Assembly (NCBI GenBank): GCA_030378035.1
Contig: JAUCGI010000028.1
Location: forward strand, 1 to 41,161
Source of the DNA: Desulfobacterales bacterium HSG2
Lineage (GTDB): Bacteria; Desulfobacterota; Desulfobacteria; Desulfobacterales; 4be13
Length of the DNA stretch: 41,161 bases
Reading direction: 5' to 3'
Shown: piece by piece, positions 17,418 to 25,884 of the stretch
How positions within the stretch are numbered: the first letter of the stretch is position 1
Layout: the number at the start of each line of letters is the position of its first letter
The notes under the pieces: generated by a model
What the model was told of the DNA's origin: nothing
What the model saw: the letters and a program-made list of their open reading frames with translations, nothing else
The model's database searches: none
Position numbers and translations under genes: made by a program

Positions 17418-17945
17418 TTGAGTGAGAAAATCGGATATGATGTCAGAGAATATATGCTGAAGGAGGAACAAAATTTTCAGTGTGCATACACAGAAATTCA
17501 TATTGATCCGGAAAATTCGCATGTTGACCATTTCAGAAAACAGAGTCTTTTCCCAAAATCGGTTTTTGAATGGAACAATTTACTAGCATCCTGTAATAAT
17601 GAATATTACGGAGCAAAGTTCAAAGATAATAACATAAAGAGAAAAGAGGATTATCAATGTCTGGTAAATCCGGTTAAAGAGGATCCCCGGAGATATTTCA
17701 AATATTCGATAACAGGAGATATGTTAGCAAATGAAGAGAATGGGAAAGGGCAGTTTACAATAGATTCGTTTAACCTGAATGATTATGCGCTTGTGGAACA
17801 GAGAAAAATCGTTGCCAGTCATGTAAAGGCAATGTGTAAGCAGTTTTCTCTTGAAGAAGTCATTGTTCTCATAGGAAGCTTTGAAAGTTTTATAAGAGCG
17901 ATATATGCCGATTTAAAGAATATTGAAGATTCGATAAAGGATTAA
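17418..17945 (+). CDS. ptuB: Septu-like HNH endonuclease (PtuB-like), N-terminus disrupted
   Basis: The HNH core is SHVDHFRKQSLFP, then NNLLASCNNEYYGAKFKDNN, with LVNPVKEDPRRYF and FTIDSFNLN further on, as in PtuB-like nucleases. TTG 17418 is the first canonical start now available (175 residues). Homology-like sequence continues upstream in frame (NKNEPDFYKEFAEQNKPRSW), back to ATG 17340, AAA, then TAA (17346-17348). A TAT or TAC in place of that TAA would give an intact start overlapping the ATPase gene by 17 bases. So the gene seems to carry a nonsense mutation at codon 3, or it starts unusually. Activity of the shortened form is uncertain. Confidence 0.75.
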   Translation: MSEKIGYDVREYMLKEEQNFQCAYTEIHIDPENSHVDHFRKQSLFPKSVFEWNNLLASCNNEYYGAKFKDNNIKRKEDYQCLVNPVKEDPRRYFKYSITGDMLANEENGKGQFTIDSFNLNDYALVEQRKIVASHVKAMCKQFSLEEVIVLIGSFESFIRAIYADLKNIEDSIKD

Positions 17946-18119
17946 ATGATGAATGGAGGTGATATTTCGGATGAGGGAGCGGATTCTTTGTGTATGACCG
18001 AGGATATCAGTAAGGTCATAGCCTCCGATGATGTGCTTATGCAAAGTCTGAATGAGGCGAGACAGGGGATGCGGGAGGGGACTCCCGGTTTGTCTTACGA
18101 AGATGTTTTTGGGGAGTAA
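17946..18119 (+). CDS. 57-residue antitoxin-like protein
   Basis: ATG 17946 (or 17949) follows the HNH stop directly and the frame ends at TAA 18117. The sequence (ADSLCMTEDISKVIASDDVL, then LSYEDVFGE) is nearly the same as the tail of the frame ending at 16270. It is acidic and resembles the toxin-binding tail of RelB/Phd-type antitoxins, without an obvious DNA-binding part. It could be expressed with the Septu-like genes. Equally, it may be only the right half of a duplication made when the cassette arrived. Confidence 0.45.
   Translation: MMNGGDISDEGADSLCMTEDISKVIASDDVLMQSLNEARQGMREGTPGLSYEDVFGE
17964..18116 (+). repeat. 153-bp direct repeat, right copy
   Basis: Partner of 16091-16243, in the same orientation. 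Its first bases fall within the 57-residue frame right after the HNH gene. Confidence 0.9.
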
Positions 18120-18132
18120 CTGCCTATTGCCT

Positions 18133-18295
18133 GACCAAATAAGTTTTGACAAGTGCGGCAGGTTCGGAGCGCCTCCGGAAACTGCGCCGAAAGACACGCT
18201 TCTCATTTAGCCACACCGTTAATGAGAAACATTCTGGCGGAACATGCTGCGACGGCGATCCGTGGCGGGCCGCACTTGTCAAAACTTTTTTGGTC
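18133..18295. mobile_element. MITE-like family C element upstream of the TerY-P operon
   Basis: Terminal inverted repeats of 27 bp (18133-18159 and 18269-18295) differ at one base; both start GACCAAA and contain AGTTTTGACAAGTGCGGC. The centre is 109 bp and non-coding. I found no convincing target duplication. It separates the Septu-like genes from the VWA gene and may carry or replace the latter's promoter. Confidence 0.75.
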
Positions 18296-18348
18296 GGGTA
18301 CTATGGAAAAGATATTCAGACCTGAATTTGAAAAATAAGGAGGAAATT

Positions 18349-19011
18349 ATGATTAATCAGTATTTGGAAAAAGTTGAATTTGACACAAGCAATCCGGAAG
18401 CAAGGTGTCCCTGCATACTTCTGCTTGACGTATCCAGTTCAATGTCCGGTGCTCCGATCAACGAATTGAATGAAGGATTGGCAATTTTTCAGCAAGCATT
18501 GCAACAAGATGATCTGGCCTCCGTACGCGTTGAGGTTGCTATTATCAGCTTCGGAAGCAGTGTTTCTGTGGAACAGGATTTTATCACAGCAAATCAGTTT
18601 CAGGCGCCCATGCTTTCGTCGTCAGGAATGACACCTATGGGGCAGGCAATTCATTCGTCGTTGGATATGATTCACGAACGTAAGGATGTGTATAAACAAA
18701 ACGGTGTTCCGTATTACCGGCCCTGGGTTTTTCTTATTACTGACGGAGCACCAACGGATGAATGGCAATCAGCGGCCCAGAGAGTGAGACAGGCCGAAGC
18801 CGGGAAATCGGTCGCTTTTTTCGCGGTGGGCGTTCAGGGAGCAAACATGGCAACGCTTAACCAGATTTCCATACGTCAGCCACTGCTCCTGACAGGATTG
18901 GAGTTCGGAGAGATGTTTGTCTGGCTGTCTGCCAGCTTATCCTCTGTGTCGCATTCGCAAGTTGGGGAACAGGTCCCCTTGCAATCGCCGGCAGGCTGGG
19001 CAGAGGTATAA
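18349..19011 (+). CDS. von Willebrand factor A protein (TerY-like)
   Basis: AGGAGG at 18338-18343 fixes ATG 18349; an upstream in-frame ATG at 18244 lies inside the family C element. The 220-residue protein is a single VWA domain. It has a complete metal-ion-dependent adhesion site: DVSSS at 27-31, the threonine of GMTPMGQAI, and the aspartate of ITDGAPTD at 132. It is soluble. The next two genes encode a PP2C phosphatase and a membrane kinase, the known TerY-P triad (VWA, phosphatase, kinase) linked to tellurite-resistance-type stress and phage responses. The inferred role is a metal-dependent scaffold or substrate for the phosphorylation switch. Confidence 0.88.
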   Translation: MINQYLEKVEFDTSNPEARCPCILLLDVSSSMSGAPINELNEGLAIFQQALQQDDLASVRVEVAIISFGSSVSVEQDFITANQFQAPMLSSSGMTPMGQAIHSSLDMIHERKDVYKQNGVPYYRPWVFLITDGAPTDEWQSAAQRVRQAEAGKSVAFFAVGVQGANMATLNQISIRQPLLLTGLEFGEMFVWLSASLSSVSHSQVGEQVPLQSPAGWAEV

Positions 19012-19013
19012 TC

Positions 19014-19865
19014 ATGTCTTCTTTTTCTGAAAAAGCGGATGCAAAGGAATCCTTGTGGAAATTTGCAGGAGGAGCGGCAACAGGAACAAGCCATTCCAGG
19101 GGAGGAATGCCATGTCACGATTCCTTTGGGTATAAACTCTTAGATAACAGTGCGGTCATTATTGCAGTCTCTGACGGAGCGGGTTCGTCTGCTCAACCCA
19201 AAACAGGTTCGGAATTAAGTGTGGCCACAGCCATTGAGAGTTTGGAGGAACAATTAAACGAGGGGATACCCCGGGATGAAACGCAATGGAAATCTCTCAT
19301 ACAGGAAGCCTTTCAGAAAACAAGAGAAGCGTTGGAACGAAAAGCTTCGGAGTCAGAGACCGCTTTGAGAGAATATGCATCCACCTTAATACTTGTCGTA
19401 TTAGCAGAAGGATGGACTGTCGGCGGTTTAATCGGAGATTGTGCGGCGGTGGTGCTGACTGAGGATGAGGAGCTTGTCAGTCTGTGTCAGCCACAAAAGG
19501 GGGAATATGCCAGTACAACCAATTTCCTGACACAAGATGATGTTTTTGACAGTCTTGACATCCGGATTCGGCGTGAATCAGCCCAGTGTGTCGCTGTTTT
19601 CTCCGACGGATTGCTGGAATTGGCTCTCAACATTGCCCATAACAAACCGTATCCTCCGTTTTTCAGACCGTTATTTGCATTTGCAGAGAGTGTTGAAAAT
19701 GAGCAGGAAGCTCGAAAAGAGTTGGAGAGCTTTTTAGATTCTGAGCGTGTCAACGCCCGGACAGATGATGATAAAACAATGGTATTAGCGAGTTGCCAGA
19801 AACAAGTCCAGGAGAATCAAAATGATAGTGAGGAATCAACAAGGAAAGATTTTTCAGTTGTATGA
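19014..19865 (+). CDS. PP2C-family serine/threonine phosphatase of the TerY-P triad
   Basis: It starts two bases after the VWA stop. The 283-residue protein carries the PP2C metal-binding motifs: HDSFG (D36), VSDGAGSS (D54, G55), GDCAAVV, FSDGL and the late aspartates in RTDDDKTMV. It is a soluble, manganese- or magnesium-dependent phosphatase by family. The C-terminal tail (QKQVQENQNDSEESTRKD) is hydrophilic and overlaps the kinase start by 44 bases. The inferred role is to reverse phosphorylation by the kinase next door. Confidence 0.9.
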   Translation: MSSFSEKADAKESLWKFAGGAATGTSHSRGGMPCHDSFGYKLLDNSAVIIAVSDGAGSSAQPKTGSELSVATAIESLEEQLNEGIPRDETQWKSLIQEAFQKTREALERKASESETALREYASTLILVVLAEGWTVGGLIGDCAAVVLTEDEELVSLCQPQKGEYASTTNFLTQDDVFDSLDIRIRRESAQCVAVFSDGLLELALNIAHNKPYPPFFRPLFAFAESVENEQEARKELESFLDSERVNARTDDDKTMVLASCQKQVQENQNDSEESTRKDFSVV

Positions 19866-21540
19866 TAAAAATATAGGGAAAGGCGGGGAGGCACGCATCT
19901 TGGCGGTGAACAGAGATTCTGAGAAGGTTGCAAAAATTTACCATAAGCCCACTTCCCAACACGAGGCCAAAATTGCAGCAATGATAGCAAATCCCCCTAC
20001 TCAGCCGAAGACTCATCCGGCTGTTGCCTGGCCTGTTGACCTGCTCTATCAGCGGAAAAGGTTTGTGGGGTTTCTTATGCCCAAAGTACAAGGGAGTAAC
20101 GCCATTTTTAAGTGTTATCTTCCCAACAATCGTAATAAGGCATCTCCTGCTTTTACCTGGAGACATCTCCACCGAACAGCGTTAAATCTGTCTGTTGCCG
20201 TTGATTCGATTCATGCGAGGGGCCAGGTTATTGGTGACATTAACGAAAGCAACATTCTTGTCAGCGACAATGCGCTTGTGACATTCGTGGATACGGATTC
20301 TTTTCAAATAAAAGATTCTTTCGGAAGAAACTATCGTTGTGCAGTCGGCAGACCTGAATATACTCCGCCGGAATTGCAGGGGCTTGATTTCAAGACTGTT
20401 GAGCGCAGAGCAGAACATGATTATTTCGGGTTAGGCGTGTTAATCTTCCGCTTGCTGATGAAAGGCATTCATCCTTTTGCAGGAGTCCTCAGCAGTCGGA
20501 AGTCTGTCGGAAGGGTTGACATTTACTGTATCAAACACGGATTATTTCCTTATCCTCAAAATCGGGCAGTCAAACCGCCTCCCAAAGCCCCTCGGTTTGA
20601 TATCTTACATCCCCATATACAAGCATCGTTCATTCGTTGTTTTTTCAGCGGGCATCAAACGCCATTCCAACGTCCCAGTGCAAAAGAATGGCGATGGATA
20701 TTGGAGAGGATGGAGAAAGCTTTGGTGGTGTGCCATCAGAATCCGAATCATGTCTATTCAAATCATCAGGCACAATGCCCTTGGTGTCCAGTTGGCAGTC
20801 CACGCCAAAAAAGCACTGCTCCGAAAGTTGCAGTGCCTCATTCAAACAGAGAGGGTTTTGAACAAAAAAGACGAACTGCCTTTTTAAAATCATTAAGACA
20901 GCAGAGAAGTCCCGATGTTGCGGTTCTTCTCAGTCTCTTTCTGCCGGGATCAGGACAAATATATACCGGACAAGTGGGGATAGGACTTCTTTATCTGGCA
21001 TTAACTTATTGTTTATGTTCAACTGATTCTTTACATTTTCTGATAAAACTTTGGGCAATAATCTTTTATGGCTGGGTAACAATAGATGCATACCTGTATG
21101 CTAAAAACCTAAATACTCAGCAAACACGAATTCCCCCCAAATCATCAACGCAAGGAAAAAGTCCTGCTAAGGCGGTTATTTACAGTCTTGTGCCTGGAAT
21201 GGGACAGATATATAACGGACAAGTAGCGATAGGGATTCTTTGTTTTATAGCAACTCTTCTTTCATATTTGACAATCATTGGGGGAATACTCTTTCATATT
21301 GGGATGATGCACGACGCATATTCATACGCTGTAAAGACTCAGCCTGTTCAGAAGATTTGTCCTTACTGTGGTTATCAGGGTCCACCAAAGAAAGTCGCCA
21401 AAGGCAGCTTCCCTTTTGCTTTGTTTCTTTCTCTGCTATATATCATACCGGGGGTGATTTATGGCATTTTAAAAAGAGGGCATCGTTATATATGCCCTAA
21501 TTGCAAAGGAGGATGGAATATGCCGGGGTTTAAATGGTAA
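19822..21540 (+). CDS. membrane serine/threonine-like kinase with TM2-like repeats and zinc ribbon
   Basis: ATG 19822 follows CAGGAGAATC. In the 572-residue protein the kinase core has a glycine loop (IGKGGEARIL, from 18), lysine K38 (VAKIYHK), a catalytic loop GDINESN with D139 and N144, and a DTD at 157 in place of DFG. The P+1 region is PEYTPPELQG. A CPWCP knuckle follows. Then come two related membrane modules (LPGSGQIYTGQVGIGLLYL and VPGMGQIYNGQVAIGILCF). The C-terminal zinc ribbon is CPYCGY...CPNCKGG, with a further hydrophobic span between its cysteine pairs. The HRD histidine is absent (GQVIGD), as in this triad's atypical kinases. It is the last complete gene of the operon. Confidence 0.88.
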   Translation: MIVRNQQGKIFQLYDKNIGKGGEARILAVNRDSEKVAKIYHKPTSQHEAKIAAMIANPPTQPKTHPAVAWPVDLLYQRKRFVGFLMPKVQGSNAIFKCYLPNNRNKASPAFTWRHLHRTALNLSVAVDSIHARGQVIGDINESNILVSDNALVTFVDTDSFQIKDSFGRNYRCAVGRPEYTPPELQGLDFKTVERRAEHDYFGLGVLIFRLLMKGIHPFAGVLSSRKSVGRVDIYCIKHGLFPYPQNRAVKPPPKAPRFDILHPHIQASFIRCFFSGHQTPFQRPSAKEWRWILERMEKALVVCHQNPNHVYSNHQAQCPWCPVGSPRQKSTAPKVAVPHSNREGFEQKRRTAFLKSLRQQRSPDVAVLLSLFLPGSGQIYTGQVGIGLLYLALTYCLCSTDSLHFLIKLWAIIFYGWVTIDAYLYAKNLNTQQTRIPPKSSTQGKSPAKAVIYSLVPGMGQIYNGQVAIGILCFIATLLSYLTIIGGILFHIGMMHDAYSYAVKTQPVQKICPYCGYQGPPKKVAKGSFPFALFLSLLYIIPGVIYGILKRGHRYICPNCKGGWNMPGFKW

Positions 21541-21558
21541 AATATAAGGGAGATATAT

Positions 21559-21693
21559 ATGGGTTATCAGGAACAACAAAACAAAAAAACGAAAGGGAAT
21601 GGCACTGACCCCGAAAGCGGGAATCCGCCACCTCCGGGATACCGCCAAAAACCCGTGTCATTCCCGCTTCGTCGTGCGAGCCCGAGTTGTTGA
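21559..21693 (+). pseudogene. start of a lost gene, continued only by repeat sequence
   Basis: A good site (AAGGGAGATAT) precedes ATG 21559, 18 bases after the kinase stop, as expected for a fourth operon gene. Only about 13 codons (MGYQEQQNKKTKG) look unique; the remaining codons to TGA 21691 are array sequence also found at 24923. The original gene appears truncated or displaced by the repeat array. Confidence 0.5.
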
Positions 21694-23590
21694 CTTCGGA
21701 AGCTCCGGCTTTGATCAGCCTGTTGACCACGAAAGCGGGAATCCACTGCTCCGGAATTGAAAAATTTCATGTCAAAACACCAAAACCCGTGTCATTCCCG
21801 CTCCGTCATGCAGGCTCGACTTGTTGACTTCGGAAACTCCGGCTTTGTTCAGCCTGTTGACCCCGAAAGCGGGAATCCACCGCTCCGGGACTGAAAAATT
21901 TCATGTCACCGCTCAAAACACCAAAATCCGTGTCATTCCCGCTCCGCCGTGCAGGCTCGACTTGTTGACTTCGGAAACTCCGGCTTTGCTCAGCCTGCTG
22001 ACCCCGAAAGCGGGAATCCACCGCTCCGGAACTGAAAAAATTTGATGTCACCACAAAAAAAACGTGTCATTCCCGCTCCATCGTGCGAACTCAACTTGTT
22101 GACCTCGGAAACTCCGGCTTTGCTCAGCCTGTTGACCCCGAAAGCGGGAATCCACCGCTCCGGAACTGAAAAATTTCATGTCACCGCTCAAAACACCAAA
22201 ACCCGTGTCATTCCCGCTCCGCCGTGCAGGATCGACTTGTTGACTTCGGAAACTCCGGCTTTGCTCAGCCTGTTGACCACGAAAGCGGGAATCCACCGCT
22301 CCGGGACTGAAAAATTTCACGTCACCGTTCAAAACACCAAAACCCGTGTCATTCCCGCTCCGTCGTGCGAACTCAACTTGTTGACTTCGGAAACTCCGGC
22401 TTTGTTCAGCCTGTTGACCTCGAAAGCGGGAATCCACCGCTCCGGGACTGAAAAATTTCATGTCACCGCTCAAAACACCAAAACCCGTGTCATTCCCGCT
22501 CCATCGTGCGAACTCAACTTGTTGACTTCGGAAACTCCGGCTTTGCTCAGCCTGTTGACCACGAAAGCGGGAATCCACTGCTCCGGGACTGAAAAATTTC
22601 ACGTCACCGCTCAAAACACCAAAACCCGTGTCATTCCCGCTCCGTCATGCAGGCTCGACTTGTTGACCTCGGAAACTCCGGCTTTGTTCAGCCTGTTGAC
22701 CCCGAAAGCGGGAATCCACCGCTCCGGGACTGAAAAATTTCATGTCACCGCTCAGAACACCAAAACCCGTGTCATTCCCGCTCCGTCATGCAGGCTCGAC
22801 TTGTTGACTTCGGAAGCTCCGGCTTTGATCAGCCTGTTGACCACGAAAGCGGGAATCCACCGCTCCGGAACTGAAAAATTTCATGTCACCGCTCAAAACA
22901 CCAAAACCCGTGTCATTCCCGCTCCGTCGTGCAGGCTCGACTTGCTGACCTCGGAAACTCCGGCTTTGCTCAGCCTGCTGACCCCCCGAAAGCGGGAATC
23001 CACCGCTCCGGAACTGAAAAATTTCATGTCACCGCTCAAAACACCAAAACCCGTGTCATTCCCGCTCCGTCGTGCGAACTCAACTTGTTGACTTCGGAAA
23101 CTCCGGCTTTGCTCAGCCTGTTGACCACGAAAGCGGGAATCCACCGCTCCGGGACTGAAAAATTTCATGTCACCGCTCAAAACACCAAAACCCGTGTCAT
23201 TCCCGCTCCGCCGTGCAGGCTCGACTTGTTGACCTCGGAAACTCCGGCTTTGCTCAGCCTGTTGACCACGAAAGCGGGAATCCACTGCTCCGGGACTGAA
23301 AAATTTCATGTCACCGCTCAAAACACCAAAACCCGTGTCATTCCCGCTCCGTCATGCAGGCTCGACTTGTTGACTTCGGAAACTCCGGCTTTGTTCAGCC
23401 TGCTGACCCCGAAAGCGGGAATCCACCGCTCCGGAACTGAAAAATTTCACGTCACCGCTCAAAACACCAAAACCCGTGTCATTCCCGCTCCGTCGTGCGA
23501 ACTCAACTTGTTGACTTCGGAAACTCCGGCTTTGTTCAGCCTGTTGACCACGAAAGCGGGAATCCACCGCTCCGGGACTGAGAAAATTTC
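21595..23590. repeat. 141-bp tandem repeat array, about 14 units
   Basis: The motif GTGTCATTCCCGCT recurs at 21657, 21791, 21932, 22066, 22207, 22348, 22489, 22630, 22771, 22912, 23055, 23196, 23337 and 23478. Spacing is nearly always 141 (two are about 134 and one 143). Each unit contains ATTCCCGCT and AGCGGGAAT in opposite directions and a TTGTTGAC/CTGTTGAC pair. Since 141 is 47 x 3, long open frames run through it on both strands, but they have no start signals or protein-like features. Confidence 0.95.
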
Positions 23591-23607
23591 ATTTTACTGC
23601 TCAAAAC

Positions 23608-23646
23608 AACAAACCCACAGCTAATTGGGTTTGTTCAAATTTTTTC
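23608..23646 (+). terminator. Rho-independent terminator after the repeat array
   Basis: A perfect 10-bp stem (AACAAACCCA, 23608-23617; TGGGTTTGTT, 23626-23635) with an 8-base loop is followed by CAAATTTTTT. It probably ended the TerY-P operon before the array separated them. Confidence 0.75.
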
Positions 23647-23930
23647 ACTGACCTGCTCTTTTTTGCTTTTCAATCCGTTTTTTATGTGATAAAAGAAAAT
23701 TTAAGTTTGCAATTCGCTGCCGACAACCTCACTGTCAGGAGAGTTGGCAACTGCTGAGGATTGCTTCTGAGAAAAAGACTGGCATGAGCTCAGAAAAAAT
23801 CCTTTACCATGAAAATAGATTTTCATCATTGGGGGAGAGTTTGAGGCAGTTGACTGGGATATAATCAGAAAGAGATATGAACCTTGCTTCCGCTTCGGGG
23901 AGGATGCCCGGAAGTGAAAAGGAGATGACT

Positions 23931-24251
23931 GTGAAAATTTCCATAAACGAGAGAAACCGGATCATACAGCAGATTCGGGACTTTTTTTCAGGCACGGATG
24001 CCTGCCGTGTCTCCGTGTTCGGGTCCTTTGCCCGAAATGAGACCCATTCCCTGAGTGACGTGGACCTGCTGATGGAAGTCAGCGAACCCGTCGGTTATCT
24101 GAAAATTATCGAATATAAGCTGGCGTTGGAAAAAATGCTTCGCAGGAAAGTTGATCTGCTCACACCCGACGGGATATCTCCCAAAATACGACCCCACATT
24201 TATAAGGAGCTCACTCTGATTTATGAGAATACCCGACAGAATCCGCGTTGA
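23931..24251 (+). CDS. mntA: MNT-domain nucleotidyltransferase antitoxin (MntA-like)
   Basis: GTG 23931 lies six bases after AAGGAG and gives 106 residues, the usual size; ATG 23925 and ATG 23877 are in-frame alternatives. The nucleotidyltransferase motif is FGSFARNETHSLSDVDLLME: GS at 31-32 and metal-binding D43 and D45. It overlaps the HEPN toxin gene by 29 bases. By family knowledge MntA adds AMP to a tyrosine of HepT and so blocks it. Confidence 0.88.
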   Translation: MKISINERNRIIQQIRDFFSGTDACRVSVFGSFARNETHSLSDVDLLMEVSEPVGYLKIIEYKLALEKMLRRKVDLLTPDGISPKIRPHIYKELTLIYENTRQNPR

Positions 24252-24564
24252 ACATATTGATGAAGCCATTTCGGAAATAGAGTCTTATGTGTCCGGAATC
24301 ACCGAGGAGGAATTCAAAAAAAATTCCATGATTCGCTCGGCAACCGTGAGACAGTTTGAAATTATCGGAGAAGCGGCAAACGCTGTGTCTGAAGAATTTG
24401 AGAATCAGCATCCCGAAATTCCGTGGAGGCTTTGGGCAAATTTCAGAAACGTCCTTATTCACCAGTATTTTGGAGTGGATTATGCGGAGGTCCATAAAAC
24501 AATTCAGAATGACATGCCTGAGCTTAAATCCCGTATCAGGAATATCCTGGAGATGGAAAGCTGA
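24223..24564 (+). CDS. hepT: HEPN-domain toxin ribonuclease (HepT-like)
   Basis: The 113-residue helical protein carries the RX4HXY motif (RNVLIHQY: R75, H80, Y82), which is both the RNase active site and the tyrosine modified by MntA. Flanking sequence (FEIIGEAANAV, FRNVLIHQYFGVDY) is typical of the DUF86/HepT family. It overlaps the antitoxin gene, as in standard mntA-hepT modules. Expressed alone it would cleave RNA and stop growth. It sits at the right end of the defence-rich stretch. Confidence 0.9.
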   Translation: MRIPDRIRVEHIDEAISEIESYVSGITEEEFKKNSMIRSATVRQFEIIGEAANAVSEEFENQHPEIPWRLWANFRNVLIHQYFGVDYAEVHKTIQNDMPELKSRIRNILEMES

Positions 24565-24686
24565 ATATCTGTTTATTGCCTGAAGTGCAAAAATGAGCCG
24601 CCGGTGATTTTTTTTGTGTCGGCAATGAATTGTCGGGCTATTCTCGGAAACGGGAATCCACTGCTCCGGGACTGAAAAAAATTTCC

Positions 24687-24790
24687 GATTATAATAAATT
24701 TTGGGGGGCCGGAATATGACAACGGATAGGAGGATGAGACGGATATATCCGTCTCATCCCCGGAATCCCCTGTCATATCTGATCCGGAAG
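24687..24790 (+). mobile_element. degenerate MITE-like family B copy
   Basis: It shares GGAATATGACAACGGATAGG and the CGGATATATCCG/CATCCCCGGAATCC centre with the element at 30395-30564 read on the minus strand. Its left end (GATTATAATAAATTTTGGGG) is a mutated copy of that element's terminus. The right end runs into GTGGATTCCCGCTTTC repeat sequence. No target duplication is visible. Confidence 0.6.
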
Positions 24791-24922
24791 CAGTGGATTC
24801 CCGCTTTCAAAATCAACAAGCTGAACAGAGCCGGAATTTCCGAGGTCAGCAAGTCGAACTCGGCCGGTGAGGCGGGAATGACATGGTTTTGTTCTGAAGT
24901 TTCCGATCCCGGGCGATGGCGC

Positions 24923-25240
24923 GGGAATGGCACTGACCCCGAAAGCGGGAATCCGCCACCTCCGGGATACCGCCAAAAACCCGTGTCATTCCCGCTTCGT
25001 CGTGCGAGCCCGAGTTGTTGACTTCGGAAACTCCGGCTTTGCTCAGCCTGCTGACCCCGAAAGCGGGAATCCACTGCTCCGGGATTGAAAAATTTCATGT
25101 CCGATGAATATGCCTGATTCTGACAAGCCCGATGATGCGGGAATGATACGGTTCTGTTCCGAACGGCAAAGGGACTTTGAGGTAATCGGAAGCGGTGGAT
25201 TCCCGCTTTCGAAGTCAACAGGTTGAGCAAATACGGAGTG
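24923..25240. repeat. detached copy of the 141-bp repeat, with 179-bp match to 21595-21773
   Basis: 24923-25101 matches 21595-21773 at nearly every base and has the same length (179). Further partial pieces (TGTCATTCC-type and GTGGATTCCCGCTTTC) extend to about 25225. The two 179-bp copies bracket the array and the mntA/hepT module. Between 24565 and 25253 I see no gene. Confidence 0.85.
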
Positions 25241-25253
25241 GAAACCGAGGCTG

Positions 25254-25463
25254 ATGAAAAATAAGGATTCCGATTACTTCAGAAGAAGTATTGTATGGAA
25301 TAAGACAAAAGACGCTGAATTTCCTTTTGAGGTTTATATCAATCAACGCAGAGTGACTATTCGCTTAAATGATTTTCCAGTGGAAACCCTTTATACTTTG
25401 TTGATTGATAATAAACCAGTATCAGATTTTGACGACTGGCCTGAGAATTGGCGCCGTCCCTGA
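25254..25463 (+). CDS. small hypothetical protein
   Basis: A 69-residue soluble protein with the motifs VWNKT, FPFEVYINQ, VTIRLNDFPVETLYTLLI and a C-terminal FDDWPENWRRP. The composition and sharp motifs look protein-like rather than random. The start ATG 25254 follows GAGGCTGATG without a strong ribosome-binding site. I do not recognise a function. Its last codons overlap the DctP fragment. Confidence 0.5.
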   Translation: MKNKDSDYFRRSIVWNKTKDAEFPFEVYINQRRVTIRLNDFPVETLYTLLIDNKPVSDFDDWPENWRRP

Positions 25464-25746
25464 CTGGCTCCGTGTCGAAGCGGATGTCTGGGATAAATTA
25501 ACATTGAAACAACAGATAATTCTGCAAAATGCCACTCAGAAGGCGTTGTTAATGGCAACTGCCAGGATTTATGAAGATGAGGCACGGCTCGTCAGCATAT
25601 TGCAGGATAAGGGAATGGTCATCATTACTCTTGATAACAAGAGACGTGCTGAGTTTGACCAACGGGTGCGTTCTGTCTTTCCTTCTTTTGAAGACAAGTG
25701 GGGAAAAGGCACAGTTGAAAAAATTCAGGCTATATTAAAGGAGTAA
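25453..25746 (+). pseudogene. C-terminal fragment of a TRAP transporter DctP-type binding protein
   Basis: The frame reads VPDWLRVEADVWDKL, then QQIILQNATQKA, and ends KWGKGTVEKIQAILKE. This is the typical last third of DctP periplasmic solute receptors of TRAP uptake systems. The signal peptide and ligand-binding lobes are missing, and no DctQ or DctM gene is near. It is therefore a remnant; the frame is open upstream to ATG 25405, but that part overlaps the small hypothetical gene and is not DctP-like. Confidence 0.65.
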
Positions 25747-25782
25747 ACGGGGCAATCCTGGTATTAAACAAGAGTGAGACTC

Positions 25783-25801
25783 TGGGGTCGGTCCGACCCC
25801 A
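25783..25801. repeat. short palindrome (TGGGGTCGG/CCGACCCCA)
   Basis: A 9-bp stem about a central T, 37 bases after the DctP fragment and 84 bases before the second Cache-like gene. No T-run follows, so an operator or repeat remnant is as likely as a terminator. Confidence 0.4.
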
Positions 25802-25884
25802 AGGTCATGCTGGCGGGACGACGGATAAAATTCTGTTCAAAAAAAGCCGGTTATGAATTAATCTTAATAAAATAAGGAGGCGGA

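Noticed and set aside
18244..18348. Longer start for the VWA protein
   Set aside because: The extension is encoded by the family C element; AGGAGG at 18338 points to ATG 18349.
20477..20887. 136-codon frame inside the kinase gene
   Set aside because: It is an alternate frame of a well-supported kinase gene.
21595..23590. CRISPR array
   Set aside because: Units of 141 bp are repeated whole, with no variable spacers, and no cas gene is nearby.
22042..23624. Large repeat protein with 47-residue units (also on the minus strand)
   Set aside because: The frame stays open on both strands because the period is 141; there is no start signal and the composition is that of a nucleotide repeat.
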